Source of the DNA: Streptomyces antarcticus
GTDB taxonomy: Bacteria > Actinomycetota > Actinomycetes > Streptomycetales > Streptomycetaceae
Reading direction: 5' to 3'
Length of the DNA stretch: 64,000 nt
Assembly: GCF_026627255.1 (NCBI RefSeq)
Contig: NZ_JAPNLM010000021.1
Location: forward strand, 1-64,000
Below are positions 52,753 to 61,568 of the stretch, piece after piece. The position numbers and the translations under genes are program-made. Numbering within the stretch: position 1 is the stretch's first letter; each line of letters starts with the position of its first letter. The notes beneath the pieces were generated by a model. The model saw only the letters and a list, made by a program, of their open reading frames with translations. It was not told the origin of the DNA and ran no database searches.

Positions 52753-53744
52753 GCCCGCGTTTCCCCCGCCGCCGCATCCCGGTCAGCCTGCGCCGCGGAC
52801 CGGTGGCCTGGCACCGGCAGGAACCGACCTGGCGCGACGCCTCGCCCCGGCTCATCGACGCCGCCCTCAAACGGGCGCAGGCCCGGCCCACGGGCAACTG
52901 GTACGTCCTGGGCCCCAGCAGCGCCGTCCGTACGGACACCGGGTACGGCGTGACGGTCGACGGCACCGAGATCGTGGCCTGGCGGGACGCCGAGGGTGCG
53001 CTCGTCGCCGGACCGGGCGCCTGCCCGCACCTGGGCGCCGCGCTGGCCCAGGCCGCCGTCCGCTGCGGCACCCTGGTCTGCCCCTGGCACGGACTCGCCC
53101 TCACCGGCGCCCCCTTCGCCGGATGGAACCCCTGCCCCGCCCACGACGACGGCGTCCTCGCCTGGGTACGGCTCGACGGCCGCGGCCGCGAGGTACCCCT
53201 CGAAGCGCCCGCCGTGCCGGCCCGCCCGCCCGCCGCCCGCTCCCTGGCCGCCGTCTACACCGGGACGGGCGCCTGCGAGCCCGAGGACATCGTCGCCAAC
53301 CGCCTCGACCCCTGGCACGGGGCCTGGTTCCACCCCTACTCCTTCGTCGACCTCACCGTCCTCGACGACGGCGCCGACACCGACGTCCTGACCGTGCGCG
53401 TCTCCTTCAAGATGTCCCGCCGCATCGTCGTACCCGTGACGGCCGAGTTCACCGCCCCCGGCCCCCGCACCGTCGTCATGCGCATCACCGAGGGCGAGGG
53501 CCGGGGCTCCGTCGTGGAAACCCACGCCACCCCGCTCGGGCCCGGCCGCGACGGCCGCCCCCGCACCCGGGTCACCGAAGCCGTCATCGCCACCTCGCAC
53601 CGCCCCGGCTTCACCCTCGCCCGCACCGCGGCCCCCCTCCTGCGGCCCCTCGTGCGCCGCACCGCCGGCCGCCTGTGGCGCGACGACCTCGCCTACGCCG
53701 AGCGCCGCTGGGAGCTGCGCAGCACAGGCCGCTTCCCCGGCTGA
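52749..53744 (+). CDS. Rieske [2Fe-2S] protein of the carotenoid operon (DUF5914-like)
   Basis: A 331-aa protein. The Rieske cluster motif is CPHLG...CPWHG (about residues 95-117; C-x-H-x17-C-x-x-H), so it should hold a [2Fe-2S] centre. The C-terminal two thirds resembles the DUF5914 part seen with this Rieske domain in Streptomyces crt clusters. Its reaction is not established as far as I know; ring hydroxylation or electron supply are both possible. ATG 52749 overlaps the crtB stop. It occupies the slot between crtB and crtU often labelled crtV, but I leave the symbol blank. Confidence 0.85.
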   Translation: MSPRFPRRRIPVSLRRGPVAWHRQEPTWRDASPRLIDAALKRAQARPTGNWYVLGPSSAVRTDTGYGVTVDGTEIVAWRDAEGALVAGPGACPHLGAALAQAAVRCGTLVCPWHGLALTGAPFAGWNPCPAHDDGVLAWVRLDGRGREVPLEAPAVPARPPAARSLAAVYTGTGACEPEDIVANRLDPWHGAWFHPYSFVDLTVLDDGADTDVLTVRVSFKMSRRIVVPVTAEFTAPGPRTVVMRITEGEGRGSVVETHATPLGPGRDGRPRTRVTEAVIATSHRPGFTLARTAAPLLRPLVRRTAGRLWRDDLAYAERRWELRSTGRFPG

Positions 53745-53787
53745 CCGAACCCGGCGCGAAGCGACCGCTCCGACCGGGCCCGCTCCA

Positions 53788-55341
53788 CTACGGAACGCGG
53801 GGCGCCCGCTGTCCGAGGCCCGCCAGCAGGCGGCCCGCCGTGGACCGCCCCCGGTCCGGGACCGTCCACAGCGTCTCGCCCTGCACACCCCACCGCGCCA
53901 GCAGCGCATTGGCCGCCAGGAACCCGCTGGTAGCCGCCCGCTCCATCAGCGCCACCGGCAGACCCGTACGCACCAGGTCCCCGGCCACCACCACCCGCGC
54001 ATCACCCGTCCGCACACCCGGCCGATCCCGGTACCCGCCCACCGTGAACAGCGGACAGTCCTCACGCCACTCGTGCCGGACATCCACGATCCCGGCGTCC
54101 GCCGTCTCCGGATACACCTCACGCAGCCGGCCCACCAGCCGCTCCTCCACGTCCCGGCGCCGCTCCGCCGGATCGACCGCGTACGCGTGCAGCTCCACCA
54201 CCGAACCGCCGCTCCGGAGCGCCCACCGGTGCGCCTCGCCCTCCCACCGGTCCAGGACGCTCACGTTGTCGAGGTCGCCGAAGCCGCTCGTGCCGAGGAA
54301 CCCGTGCCGGCCGCCCGCCACCGGCCGCGACAGCCACAGCCGCGACACCAGGAACGGCGGCGCCGTCCGCAGCCGCGCGACCGATGCCCGCCACGCCGGA
54401 CCCACGAGCCGCGGCGACGCCCCGGCCACCGCCCGCAGCCCCCCGGTGTCCAGGGCCAGCACCACCCCGTCGAACGGCTCGCGCGACGCTCCCGCGACGA
54501 CCTCCACCCGCTCCTCGCCCACGGGGTGCACCTCGTGAACCGGCGTGCCCGTACGCAAGTCCACGCCGAGCCCGCCCAGATACCGGGCCAGCGGATCCCA
54601 CAAGGCCTGCGGGAACGGCTCGCGCGGCACGTCGAACAGCAGCCCCTCACTGGAGCCGAGGAAATAGATGTGGAACATCAGCACCAGCTCGGCCGCCGAA
54701 AGCGTCGCCGGATCGGCGAAGAAGCTCCGCGAGAACACCTCGAACGCCAGATGGTGCGCCGCCTCGGGGAACCGGATCGAGGCCAGGAACTCGCTGGCAC
54801 TCACCCCGTCCAGCGCCTCGTACACCCCCGGGACACCGACGTCCAGAAGGGGCAGGGCCGCGCGCGGGTTCATCCGCCCCAGATCGCGCCAGCCGAACGA
54901 CGGGCTCTGCGCGACGAAGCCGAGCGCGCTCAGCGGCGGCGTGCGCGGCACCCGCGCGAAGCTGTCCTGCCCGCCGTCGCGGTGGCGCAGCGGATAGTCC
55001 GCCAGCCCCGTCAGCCCGTGAAGCCCCGGATCGGTTCGGCGCAGCAGTGCCCGCAGGTTGTAGTACTGCCGGAAGAACGCGTGGAAGCCACGGGTCATCG
55101 TCGCCTCCGAGCCGTCCGCCAGCCGCGTCCCCCATCCCGCCAGCCGGCCCCCGAGCTGTGCGTCCCGTTCGAAGAGCACGACGCGCACACCGCGCTCGGC
55201 GAGCACCGTGGCCGCCGACAGGCCCGCGATGCCCCCGCCGATCACGGCCACCCGCGGCCCGTGCCCCTCGGCCCGCGGCCGCCCGCCGCGGGCTTCGACG
55301 CGGCGGGCCCGCCGGTCCCGGCCCGGGTAGGCCCCGCTCAC
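53788..55341 (-). CDS. crtU: Carotene desaturase/methyltransferase, isorenieratene synthase type
   Basis: A 517-aa FAD protein converting beta-ionone rings to aromatic rings. FAD motif RVAVIGGGIAGLSAATVLAE (about 29-48), ERDAQLGGRLAGW, and a C-terminal FAD segment (DARVVVAGDLVRTGLPVALM, then ERAATSGFLAANALL). The pattern matches CrtU, so the cluster should yield isorenieratene. GTG 55341 overlaps the crtT stop by four bases. Third gene of the crtY-crtT-crtU operon; its stop faces that of the Rieske gene 43 bp away with no strong stem-loop between. Confidence 0.9.
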   Translation of the reverse strand: MSGAYPGRDRRARRVEARGGRPRAEGHGPRVAVIGGGIAGLSAATVLAERGVRVVLFERDAQLGGRLAGWGTRLADGSEATMTRGFHAFFRQYYNLRALLRRTDPGLHGLTGLADYPLRHRDGGQDSFARVPRTPPLSALGFVAQSPSFGWRDLGRMNPRAALPLLDVGVPGVYEALDGVSASEFLASIRFPEAAHHLAFEVFSRSFFADPATLSAAELVLMFHIYFLGSSEGLLFDVPREPFPQALWDPLARYLGGLGVDLRTGTPVHEVHPVGEERVEVVAGASREPFDGVVLALDTGGLRAVAGASPRLVGPAWRASVARLRTAPPFLVSRLWLSRPVAGGRHGFLGTSGFGDLDNVSVLDRWEGEAHRWALRSGGSVVELHAYAVDPAERRRDVEERLVGRLREVYPETADAGIVDVRHEWREDCPLFTVGGYRDRPGVRTGDARVVVAGDLVRTGLPVALMERAATSGFLAANALLARWGVQGETLWTVPDRGRSTAGRLLAGLGQRAPRVP

Positions 55342-56048
55342 GCGGCGACCCGCCCGACGAAGGTGTGCGTGATCCCCGTCTGCCAGCCCGGCAGGGGGAG
55401 CACCCGCACCTCCGTGAACCCGGCCGCCCGCATCCGCGCGGCGAACTCCGGCGCCGTGTCGAAGCCGAGCACGCTGCGCCACAAGTGCTCGTACAGCCCG
55501 GCGTCCCCGCCGGCCCGGCCCAGCGGCATGATCAGGGTCCGGCACACGGCCGTCCACAGCGCCCGGTGCACCGCCCTCCCGCCCAGCGCGTACTCGTGCA
55601 CGGCGATCCGGGCGCCCGGCGCCATCGCGGAACGCACGCGGGCCAGCGTCAGGTCGGGATCGGGCACGTTGCGCAAGAGGTAGGCGGCGAACACGGCGTC
55701 GAACGGGCCGTGGACGCCGGCCTCGCCGAGCCGGTCGGCCGAGGCCTGCACGAAGTCGACGCCGACGGGCCAGTCCTTGGCCGCGGCCCGCCCCAGCATG
55801 CCCGCGGAGGCGTCCACCCCGGTGATGCGGGCCTCTCCCGCGACCGACAACAGCGCTGCCGTCGAGGCGCCGGTACCGCAGCCCAGGTCCAGGACGCGGG
55901 CGCCGCGGCCCGCGTCCGGCAGACCCAGACGGCGGGCCGAGCGGCGCAGATGGCCGTGGTAGCCGGGGCTCGCCGCGACCAGCAGGTCGTAGCGGGCCGC
56001 GGCTTGGTCGAAGGCAACCGACAGGGCGTCGTCGCGCAGCAGTGACAT
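55338..56048 (-). CDS. crtT: SAM-dependent methyltransferase of the crt cluster
   Basis: A 236-aa class I methyltransferase. The SAM site is GARVLDLGCGTGASTAALLS (about 49-68), then ITGVDASAGMLGRA; the C-terminus matches the UbiE/CrtT-like group. CrtT occurs in all Streptomyces isorenieratene clusters, but its product is not essential for the main pigment. ATG 56048, 9 bp after crtY. Confidence 0.9.
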   Translation of the reverse strand: MSLLRDDALSVAFDQAAARYDLLVAASPGYHGHLRRSARRLGLPDAGRGARVLDLGCGTGASTAALLSVAGEARITGVDASAGMLGRAAAKDWPVGVDFVQASADRLGEAGVHGPFDAVFAAYLLRNVPDPDLTLARVRSAMAPGARIAVHEYALGGRAVHRALWTAVCRTLIMPLGRAGGDAGLYEHLWRSVLGFDTAPEFAARMRAAGFTEVRVLPLPGWQTGITHTFVGRVAA

Positions 56049-56057
56049 GACAGCCTT

Positions 56058-57287
56058 TCAGTACCGTCCGGGCCCCGAGGCCGGGACGGATCGGCGGAGC
56101 AGGGGCAGTTCCAGAAGCGACCGCAGCATGGGCAGAACGGGGGTGCGCAGACCGATGCCGAAGTCCTCGACGGGCGAGGTGGCGCCGTCCAGGAACCGCA
56201 GGACCCGCTCGGCCGGCACGGAAGCGAAGAGGTGGGAGAAGAAGGCCCCGCCGTCGACCCGCCCGGTGTCCAGCGCGCGCAACAGCACCGCGTCCATCGC
56301 CCGGGCCCGGCGACCGTGTACGGCCGGGGCCCGGGCGGGGGAGCGACCCGCCCGCACCGCCTCGGCGAGGTGGCGGCTCTGACGCTGGATCGCGGCGAAC
56401 GTGTAGCCGGTCGAAGGCCGGGTCGCCCCGCCGGCCGCTCCGATGAAGTGGACCCGACGCCCGCCGCGACGGGGGTAGACGCCGTCGCTCATCGGGATCA
56501 CCCCCTGCTCCCGCTCGCCCACGGTGAAGTCGCCGAGGCCCAGAACCGACGTGCAGTAGTCGTGCAGGGCGCGCTCGTACGCCGCCCCGTCCAGGATGGA
56601 GCGGGAGAACTCCGTGTACTCGACCAGCGCTTCGTACCGGCTGAGCGGCAGTACGTACCCGAAGGCGAGTCCCCGGGGCGGCTGGGGGAGGCGGAAGTCC
56701 ATCAGGGTCGCCACGTCGGGATCGAACGCAGGCTCGGCGGTCCGCACGAACCATCCCCGGAAGTGCTGGAGCAGCGTGGTCCGGGCGGCGGGCAGCCGCC
56801 GCGGTGGCCGCGAGTCGAACACCATTCCCGACCGGACCACCGAGGGCGCCCCCGACACGTCGCGGCCGCGGACCAGCGCGCCACCGCCGGAGTCCCGCAC
56901 CGAGTCCACCGTCATCAACCGCACACCGACCCCGTACCCGCCGAGCCGCCCCGCCATGGCCGCCTCGAACCGATCCGACCTCAGCATCTTGTACCTCATC
57001 GCGCCCAGCGGACGGTCGATCACCGCGCCGTCCGGCGCGTACAGACGCAGCCGGTTCCAGCTCGCGGCCAGCAGCCCGTCGTACGGACCGGCACCCGCCT
57101 CCCAGAAGCACCAGGTCCGGACCGGCGGACGCAGCGGTCCCGGCGGGGCGTCGACCACGATCACCCGCGGCGCCGGCCCTCCCCCGGAACAGGGCCGCGC
57201 GAGGCCGACCGCGAGGGACAGCCCCGCCGCCCCGGCCCCGACGACGGTCACATCGGCATCCCAGCTCACCCCGTCCTCCTGCCCCAT
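56058..57287 (-). CDS. crtY: Lycopene beta-cyclase
   Basis: A 409-aa FAD-dependent cyclase making beta-carotene. N-terminal VTVVGAGAAGLSLAVGLARP, VRTWCFWEAG (typical of bacterial CrtY), and FIGAAGGATRPSTGYTFAAI, which is the family's strongest signature. ATG 57287. Start of the reverse crt operon. A TTGACT on the minus strand at 57331-57336 could be its -35, but no matching -10 is visible. Confidence 0.93.
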   Translation of the reverse strand: MGQEDGVSWDADVTVVGAGAAGLSLAVGLARPCSGGGPAPRVIVVDAPPGPLRPPVRTWCFWEAGAGPYDGLLAASWNRLRLYAPDGAVIDRPLGAMRYKMLRSDRFEAAMAGRLGGYGVGVRLMTVDSVRDSGGGALVRGRDVSGAPSVVRSGMVFDSRPPRRLPAARTTLLQHFRGWFVRTAEPAFDPDVATLMDFRLPQPPRGLAFGYVLPLSRYEALVEYTEFSRSILDGAAYERALHDYCTSVLGLGDFTVGEREQGVIPMSDGVYPRRGGRRVHFIGAAGGATRPSTGYTFAAIQRQSRHLAEAVRAGRSPARAPAVHGRRARAMDAVLLRALDTGRVDGGAFFSHLFASVPAERVLRFLDGATSPVEDFGIGLRTPVLPMLRSLLELPLLRRSVPASGPGRY

Positions 57288-57742
57288 CGCGCACCCGTCC
57301 CTCTTCCGCGCCGACCACCCGAGCGGATGCAGTCAACATTTCCCGCGGGAGCGGGGCCCCCAGGGCCACGGGAGGCGGCGGAAGGACCATCCCCATGGCC
57401 CTCCAGCACCACCCCGCGCCTCCAGGGGGTGCGCCCACTCGGCGTAGCCGTGCGCAGCGCGTCCCGGCACAGGATGCCGGCCGGCCGCCAGAGCCCTGCG
57501 GGCCTCCCCCTCGGCAGGAGCCCGCGGAACCACCCTCCCGGCCCGGTGCTCACCAGCGCGGGGCGAGGGGCGCCGGAGCAGACCGGCAGACCCGTCACCG
57601 AGTGGCGGCGGTGCGCTTGCCGCAGGGCGATGCGGGCATGCGCGAAGGGAACCACGGTGTCGAGTGCCGTCGCCGGCAAGCCCGCCCGCCGGGTGGGAAG
57701 CATCCTCAGCGCGAGCGGCGCCGCATCACATGGAGGTTTCCC
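57288..57742. other. Divergent intergenic region, no gene seen
   Basis: 455 bp between crtY and the transaldolase gene. The long open frames on both strands have no protein-like stretch. It should carry both divergent promoters; no clear pair could be assigned. Confidence 0.5.
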
Positions 57743-59416
57743 ATGTCTGGATCCGCCGGCCCCGACCCGCTTGCCGAATTGTCCGCGGCCGGAGTGTCGG
57801 TATGGCTCGACGACCTGTCCCGCGAGCTCCTGGCCGGTGGCGAGCTCGACAAGCTGATCGCGGACAAGCACGTGGTGGGGGTCACCACGAACCCCACGAT
57901 CTTCGCCTCCGCCCTGTCCAAGGGCGACCGCTACAACGAGCAGCTGCGCGGCCTCGGCGCAGGCGCCGCACACGTCGACGACGCGGTCTTCGCCCTGACG
58001 ACCGACGACGTACGGAACGGCTGTGAGGCCTTCACCCCGGTCTACGAGCGCACCGGCGGGACCGACGGGCGGGTCTCCATCGAGGTCGACCCCCGCCTGG
58101 CCCAGGACGCCGACGCCACCACCGCCCAGGCCCGCAAGCTGTGGCAGACGGTCGGCCGGCCCAACCTGCTCGTCAAGATCCCGGCCACCCGCAAAGGGCT
58201 GAAGGCGATCACCGCTGTCATCGCCGAGGGCATCAGCGTCAACGTCACGCTGATCTTCTCCCTGGACCGCTACCGCGATGTGATGGACGCCTACCAGAGC
58301 GGCCTGGAGCAGGCGCGGGCGGCAGGACGCGACCTGTCGGGCATCCACTCGGTCGCCTCCTTCTTCGTCTCCCGCGTCGACACCGAAGTCGACCGCCGCC
58401 TCGACGCCCTCGGCACCCCGGAGGCCCGGGCACTGAAGGGCAAGGCCGCGGTCGCCAACGCCCGCCTCGCGTACCGGGCGTACGAGCGGATGACCGCGGA
58501 GCCGCGCTGGCAGCGCCTCGCCGCCGAGGGCGCACGGGTCCAGCGGCCCCTGTGGGCGTCCACCGGGGTGAAGGACCCGTCCTACCCCGACACGATGTAC
58601 GTCAGCGAACTCGTCATCGCGGGCACCGTGAACACCATGCCGGGTGCCACCCTGGCCGCGTTCGCCGACCACGGCACCCTGCCCGCCCACCCGCCGAACG
58701 CGGACGACTTCACGGCCGCCGCCGCCCACCTGGAGGCGCTGGAGCACGCCGGCATCGAATTCACCGATGTCACCGACACGCTTGAACGCGAAGGACTGAA
58801 CAAGTTCGTAGACAGCTGGACGGACCTCGGAGCCTCGGTGGAGCGGGAGATGCACCGGGAAGCGTCCAACGCCGGCGGTAGCGGGGGCGGGGCCGACGGC
58901 CCCGAAAGTACCGACTTCCTGGCGACCTATCTCAATGACCACTACGCGGGCGCCACGGGCGGCCTGGAACTGTTCCGGCGGGCCGCGTCGGCGCAGGCGA
59001 ACACGGAGAGCGGCACGGCACTGGCCGACTTGGCCCGTCAGGTCGAAGAGGACCGTGACTCGCTGACGCGGCTCATGAGCGATCTGGGGGTGCCCACCAG
59101 CCGCTCGAAAGCCGCCATGGGCTGGCTCGCCGAGAAGGCGGGCCGCCTCAAGCCCAACGGCCATCTCCTCACCCGCTCCCCGCTCAGCGACGTCCTCGAA
59201 GCGGAGTCGATGCTCCTGGGCGTCCAGGGCAAGGCAGCCTGCTGGCGGACCCTGCACGCCCTCGCGGAAACCGACGAGCGTCTCTCCGTCGACCGTCTGG
59301 ACACCCTCCTGGAGCGCGCCGAGCGGCAGATCGAAGTCCTGGAGGAGCTGCGCGCCTCGGCGGCCACCCGAACGCTGCTCCCCCAGCCCTCGAGCACGCC
59401 GCCCGAGGACGTCTGA
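57743..59416 (+). CDS. tal: Transaldolase fused to a C-terminal helical domain
   Basis: A 557-aa protein. Residues 1-373 are a complete bacterial transaldolase (TalB/Tal type of actinobacteria): VSVWLDDLSRELLAGGELDK, HVVGVTTNPTIF, and PNLLVKIPATRKGLKA with the Schiff-base Lys (about 143), ending WTDLGASVEREMHREA. A Gly/Ser linker (about 374-388) joins an extra ~155-aa helical domain (DFLATYLNDHYAGATGGLEL, SRSKAAMGWLAEKAGRLKPN, SVDRLDTLLERAERQIEVLE) that in other Streptomyces I know as a small free-standing protein of unknown function. GGAGG six bases before ATG 57743. No partner genes of the pentose pathway beside it. Confidence 0.9.
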   Translation: MSGSAGPDPLAELSAAGVSVWLDDLSRELLAGGELDKLIADKHVVGVTTNPTIFASALSKGDRYNEQLRGLGAGAAHVDDAVFALTTDDVRNGCEAFTPVYERTGGTDGRVSIEVDPRLAQDADATTAQARKLWQTVGRPNLLVKIPATRKGLKAITAVIAEGISVNVTLIFSLDRYRDVMDAYQSGLEQARAAGRDLSGIHSVASFFVSRVDTEVDRRLDALGTPEARALKGKAAVANARLAYRAYERMTAEPRWQRLAAEGARVQRPLWASTGVKDPSYPDTMYVSELVIAGTVNTMPGATLAAFADHGTLPAHPPNADDFTAAAAHLEALEHAGIEFTDVTDTLEREGLNKFVDSWTDLGASVEREMHREASNAGGSGGGADGPESTDFLATYLNDHYAGATGGLELFRRAASAQANTESGTALADLARQVEEDRDSLTRLMSDLGVPTSRSKAAMGWLAEKAGRLKPNGHLLTRSPLSDVLEAESMLLGVQGKAACWRTLHALAETDERLSVDRLDTLLERAERQIEVLEELRASAATRTLLPQPSSTPPEDV

Positions 59417-60077
59417 CCCCCGCCCGACCCCGCCCTGAGGGGGGATGGAGTTCCACCCGCCACCGGGCTCGCCCGGCCGACGCCGTGCTGCCCGTGCGGG
59501 GGTATGGCCGGGGTGAGATGGGTGCGACTGCTGTGAGCCCGGGGTGGGTGATGCCCCGTCACCGGGGTGTGCGGTGCCGTGATGCCGATGTCGGCCGGCC
59601 TCCCCCGTTGTACGCGCCTTGCGGTACGTCCGCATGCCGGAGCAGCCGGTAGCCCTGGAGCTCCCGCCGCGAGCGGAACGAACGGTGAACGAACGCCTGC
59701 ACCAGCTCGGTCAGGGCGCGCGCCCGGCCCGCCCGCACGACAGGCTCACCCGATCCCCGAGAATTATTCGAATCGCCGGAATGGCTTAATGCTCGCATGC
59801 GTGGATGGGTCTGATTATCAGCCAAGGGGCGAAGAGAATAACCCGGATGGGGTAAATGCACCCTGCGCCTTAGTCCTACATCGGATTGTCTCACCTGCGA
59901 ATTCGGATGTTACCGGCGCATTTTTCGCCGGACTATGGCCCAGTGCGCCCCCTCCGCGCTCGGGGCTGTCGTTGCTCTGCGCAACTCACTGCGTAATATG
60001 CCGTTTTATCCATCAGGCTTCCCGGGCGATCGGGCAGGTCCCGGCACGCCACGGCCCCTCACGGAAATGGCCTCTCG
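59417..60077. other. Long intergenic region with an AT-rich stretch
   Basis: 661 bp without a convincing gene. The part from about 59755 to 60010 is visibly richer in A and T than anything else in the window (for example GAATTATTCGAATC, CTGATTATCAGCC). It contains a CCGGCG-CATTTTT-CGCCGG stem-loop (about 59909-59927). It probably holds the promoter and leader of the DUF3494 gene and may be of foreign origin. Confidence 0.5.
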
Positions 60078-61439
60078 ATGAAACTGAGAAACCTTCAAGC
60101 GGCTCGGCGCCGCGCTTTGTCCGGCGGGTTGGCCTCAGGTATCGCGGCGACGGTCGCCGCCGTCATGGTCGCCGTCACTCCGACGTCCGCACTGGCGATC
60201 GCCATCCCGGTGCCGCTGGCCACAGCGGCGAGCTACTCGGTATTGGCCGGTTCCCAGGTGACGAACACGGGTAACTCCGTGATCAGCCGTGACCTCGGCG
60301 TGCACCCGGGCACGGCGGTTACCGGCTTCCCGCCCGGTCTGATGCTCGGCGCCGTGCACGCCGCGGACGCTGTCGCCCTGCAAGCCAAGAGCGACCTGGT
60401 CACGGCTTACAACAACGCGGCCGGCCAGGCCACGGACTTCGCGCTGCCCGCAGGAATCGGTGCGGCGAACACCCTGCTCCCCGGCGTTCACACGGCGGTG
60501 GCCGGTGTCGGACTCACCGGTGACCTGATCCTGGACGCGGGAGGAGATCCCAATGCCGTGTGGGTCTTCCAGATTCCCGAGGCGCTGACCACGGCATCGT
60601 CCAGCCGGGTGCTCCTCACCAATGGCGCTTCGGCGTGCAATGTCTACTGGCAGATCGGCAGTTCGGCCACGCTCGGCACCAACTCCACCTTCGTGGGGAC
60701 GATCATGGCGCTGACCTCGATCAGCGTGACCACGGGGGCGAACATCGAGGGCCGGGCACTGGCTCGCAACGGCGCCGTGACGCTCGACACCAACCGGATC
60801 TTCCTGGGGACGTGCGCGACCGGCGGCACCACCGGCGGAACGACGACCGGCACCACCGGCGGAACCACGACCGGCACCACGACGGGCACCACGACGGGCA
60901 CCACGACCGGCACCACGACGGGAACGACAGCCGGTACCACGGGCGGTACGGCAGGCGGGACGTCCGGTGTCCTCGGCGGTGTCCTCGGCGGTGTGACGAC
61001 CGGCGGCGGGCTGCTCGGCGGTCCCATCGCCAGCATCGTGACCGGCGGCACGTCGGGGAACATCTCCGGCAACACTTCGGGGAACACCGCGGGCAACACC
61101 GCGGGCAACACGACCGGAGCCAGCACCGTCGGCAACACCACAGGCGGGCACAGCACGGGCGGAAGCATCACCGGTGGGAACGTCGGTAAGCCCGGTCGGC
61201 CGGGCCCCGGCCACGGCGAGGGACCGGGCCACGGCGAGGGACCGGGCCACGGCGAGGGACCGGGCCACGGCGAGGGACCGGGCCACGGTGAGGGCCCCGG
61301 CCACGGCGAGGGACCGGGCAAGCCCGGCCACGACGGTCCCGAAGGGCCCGGGAAGCCCGGCCACGGGAACAAGCCCGGCGGACACCATGGCTACGGCGCC
61401 GCGCCCGTGAACTTCGAGCACGAGGCCTTCAAGGGCTAG
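60078..61439 (+). CDS. Secreted DUF3494 (ice-binding-like) protein with long repeats
   Basis: A 453-aa exported protein. Signal peptide to about residue 41 (VAVTPTSALA), then a DUF3494 beta-helix domain at about 50-245: YSVLAGSQVTNTGNSVISRD, PNAVWVFQIPEALTT, STFVGTIMALTSISVTTGAN and VTLDTNRIFLGTC. DUF3494 proteins include ice-binding proteins, but in non-polar actinobacteria it is more likely an adhesion fold. Then a (TGTT/GGTT)n repeat (about 248-300), a GNT repeat, and six GHGEGP units. No sortase or TM anchor. ATG 60078; the Shine-Dalgarno is weak. Confidence 0.85.
   Translation: MKLRNLQAARRRALSGGLASGIAATVAAVMVAVTPTSALAIAIPVPLATAASYSVLAGSQVTNTGNSVISRDLGVHPGTAVTGFPPGLMLGAVHAADAVALQAKSDLVTAYNNAAGQATDFALPAGIGAANTLLPGVHTAVAGVGLTGDLILDAGGDPNAVWVFQIPEALTTASSSRVLLTNGASACNVYWQIGSSATLGTNSTFVGTIMALTSISVTTGANIEGRALARNGAVTLDTNRIFLGTCATGGTTGGTTTGTTGGTTTGTTTGTTTGTTTGTTTGTTAGTTGGTAGGTSGVLGGVLGGVTTGGGLLGGPIASIVTGGTSGNISGNTSGNTAGNTAGNTTGASTVGNTTGGHSTGGSITGGNVGKPGRPGPGHGEGPGHGEGPGHGEGPGHGEGPGHGEGPGHGEGPGKPGHDGPEGPGKPGHGNKPGGHHGYGAAPVNFEHEAFKG
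61209..61316. repeat. 18-bp tandem repeat coding GHGEGP
   Basis: Six copies of the 18-bp unit GGCCACGGCGAGGGACCG (one with two changes) in frame inside the DUF3494 gene. A Thr-Gly coding tract (ACGACGGGCACC-like units) lies at about 60826-60950 of the same gene. Confidence 0.95.
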
Positions 61440-61568
61440 GCAACCGACTGCACGAAGCCCGCCCACCGGGTGACGGCGCGCGGCGGAGCCCTCATCGGCT
61501 CCGCCGTATGCCGGGTCCGGCAGAAGCACCAGGCGGGAGCAGCCGAAACGAGAAGGGCAGGGTGGGGC

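Noticed and set aside
53788..57438. A 1216-codon open frame running through crtU, crtT and crtY on the minus strand
   Set aside because: Only the last 517 codons (crtU) are protein-like. Upstream it is the wrong frame of crtT and crtY, whose real products carry SAM and FAD motifs in other frames.
57266..59635. A 789-codon minus-strand open frame opposite the transaldolase fusion
   Set aside because: Antisense shadow of the transaldolase gene, without recognisable motifs.
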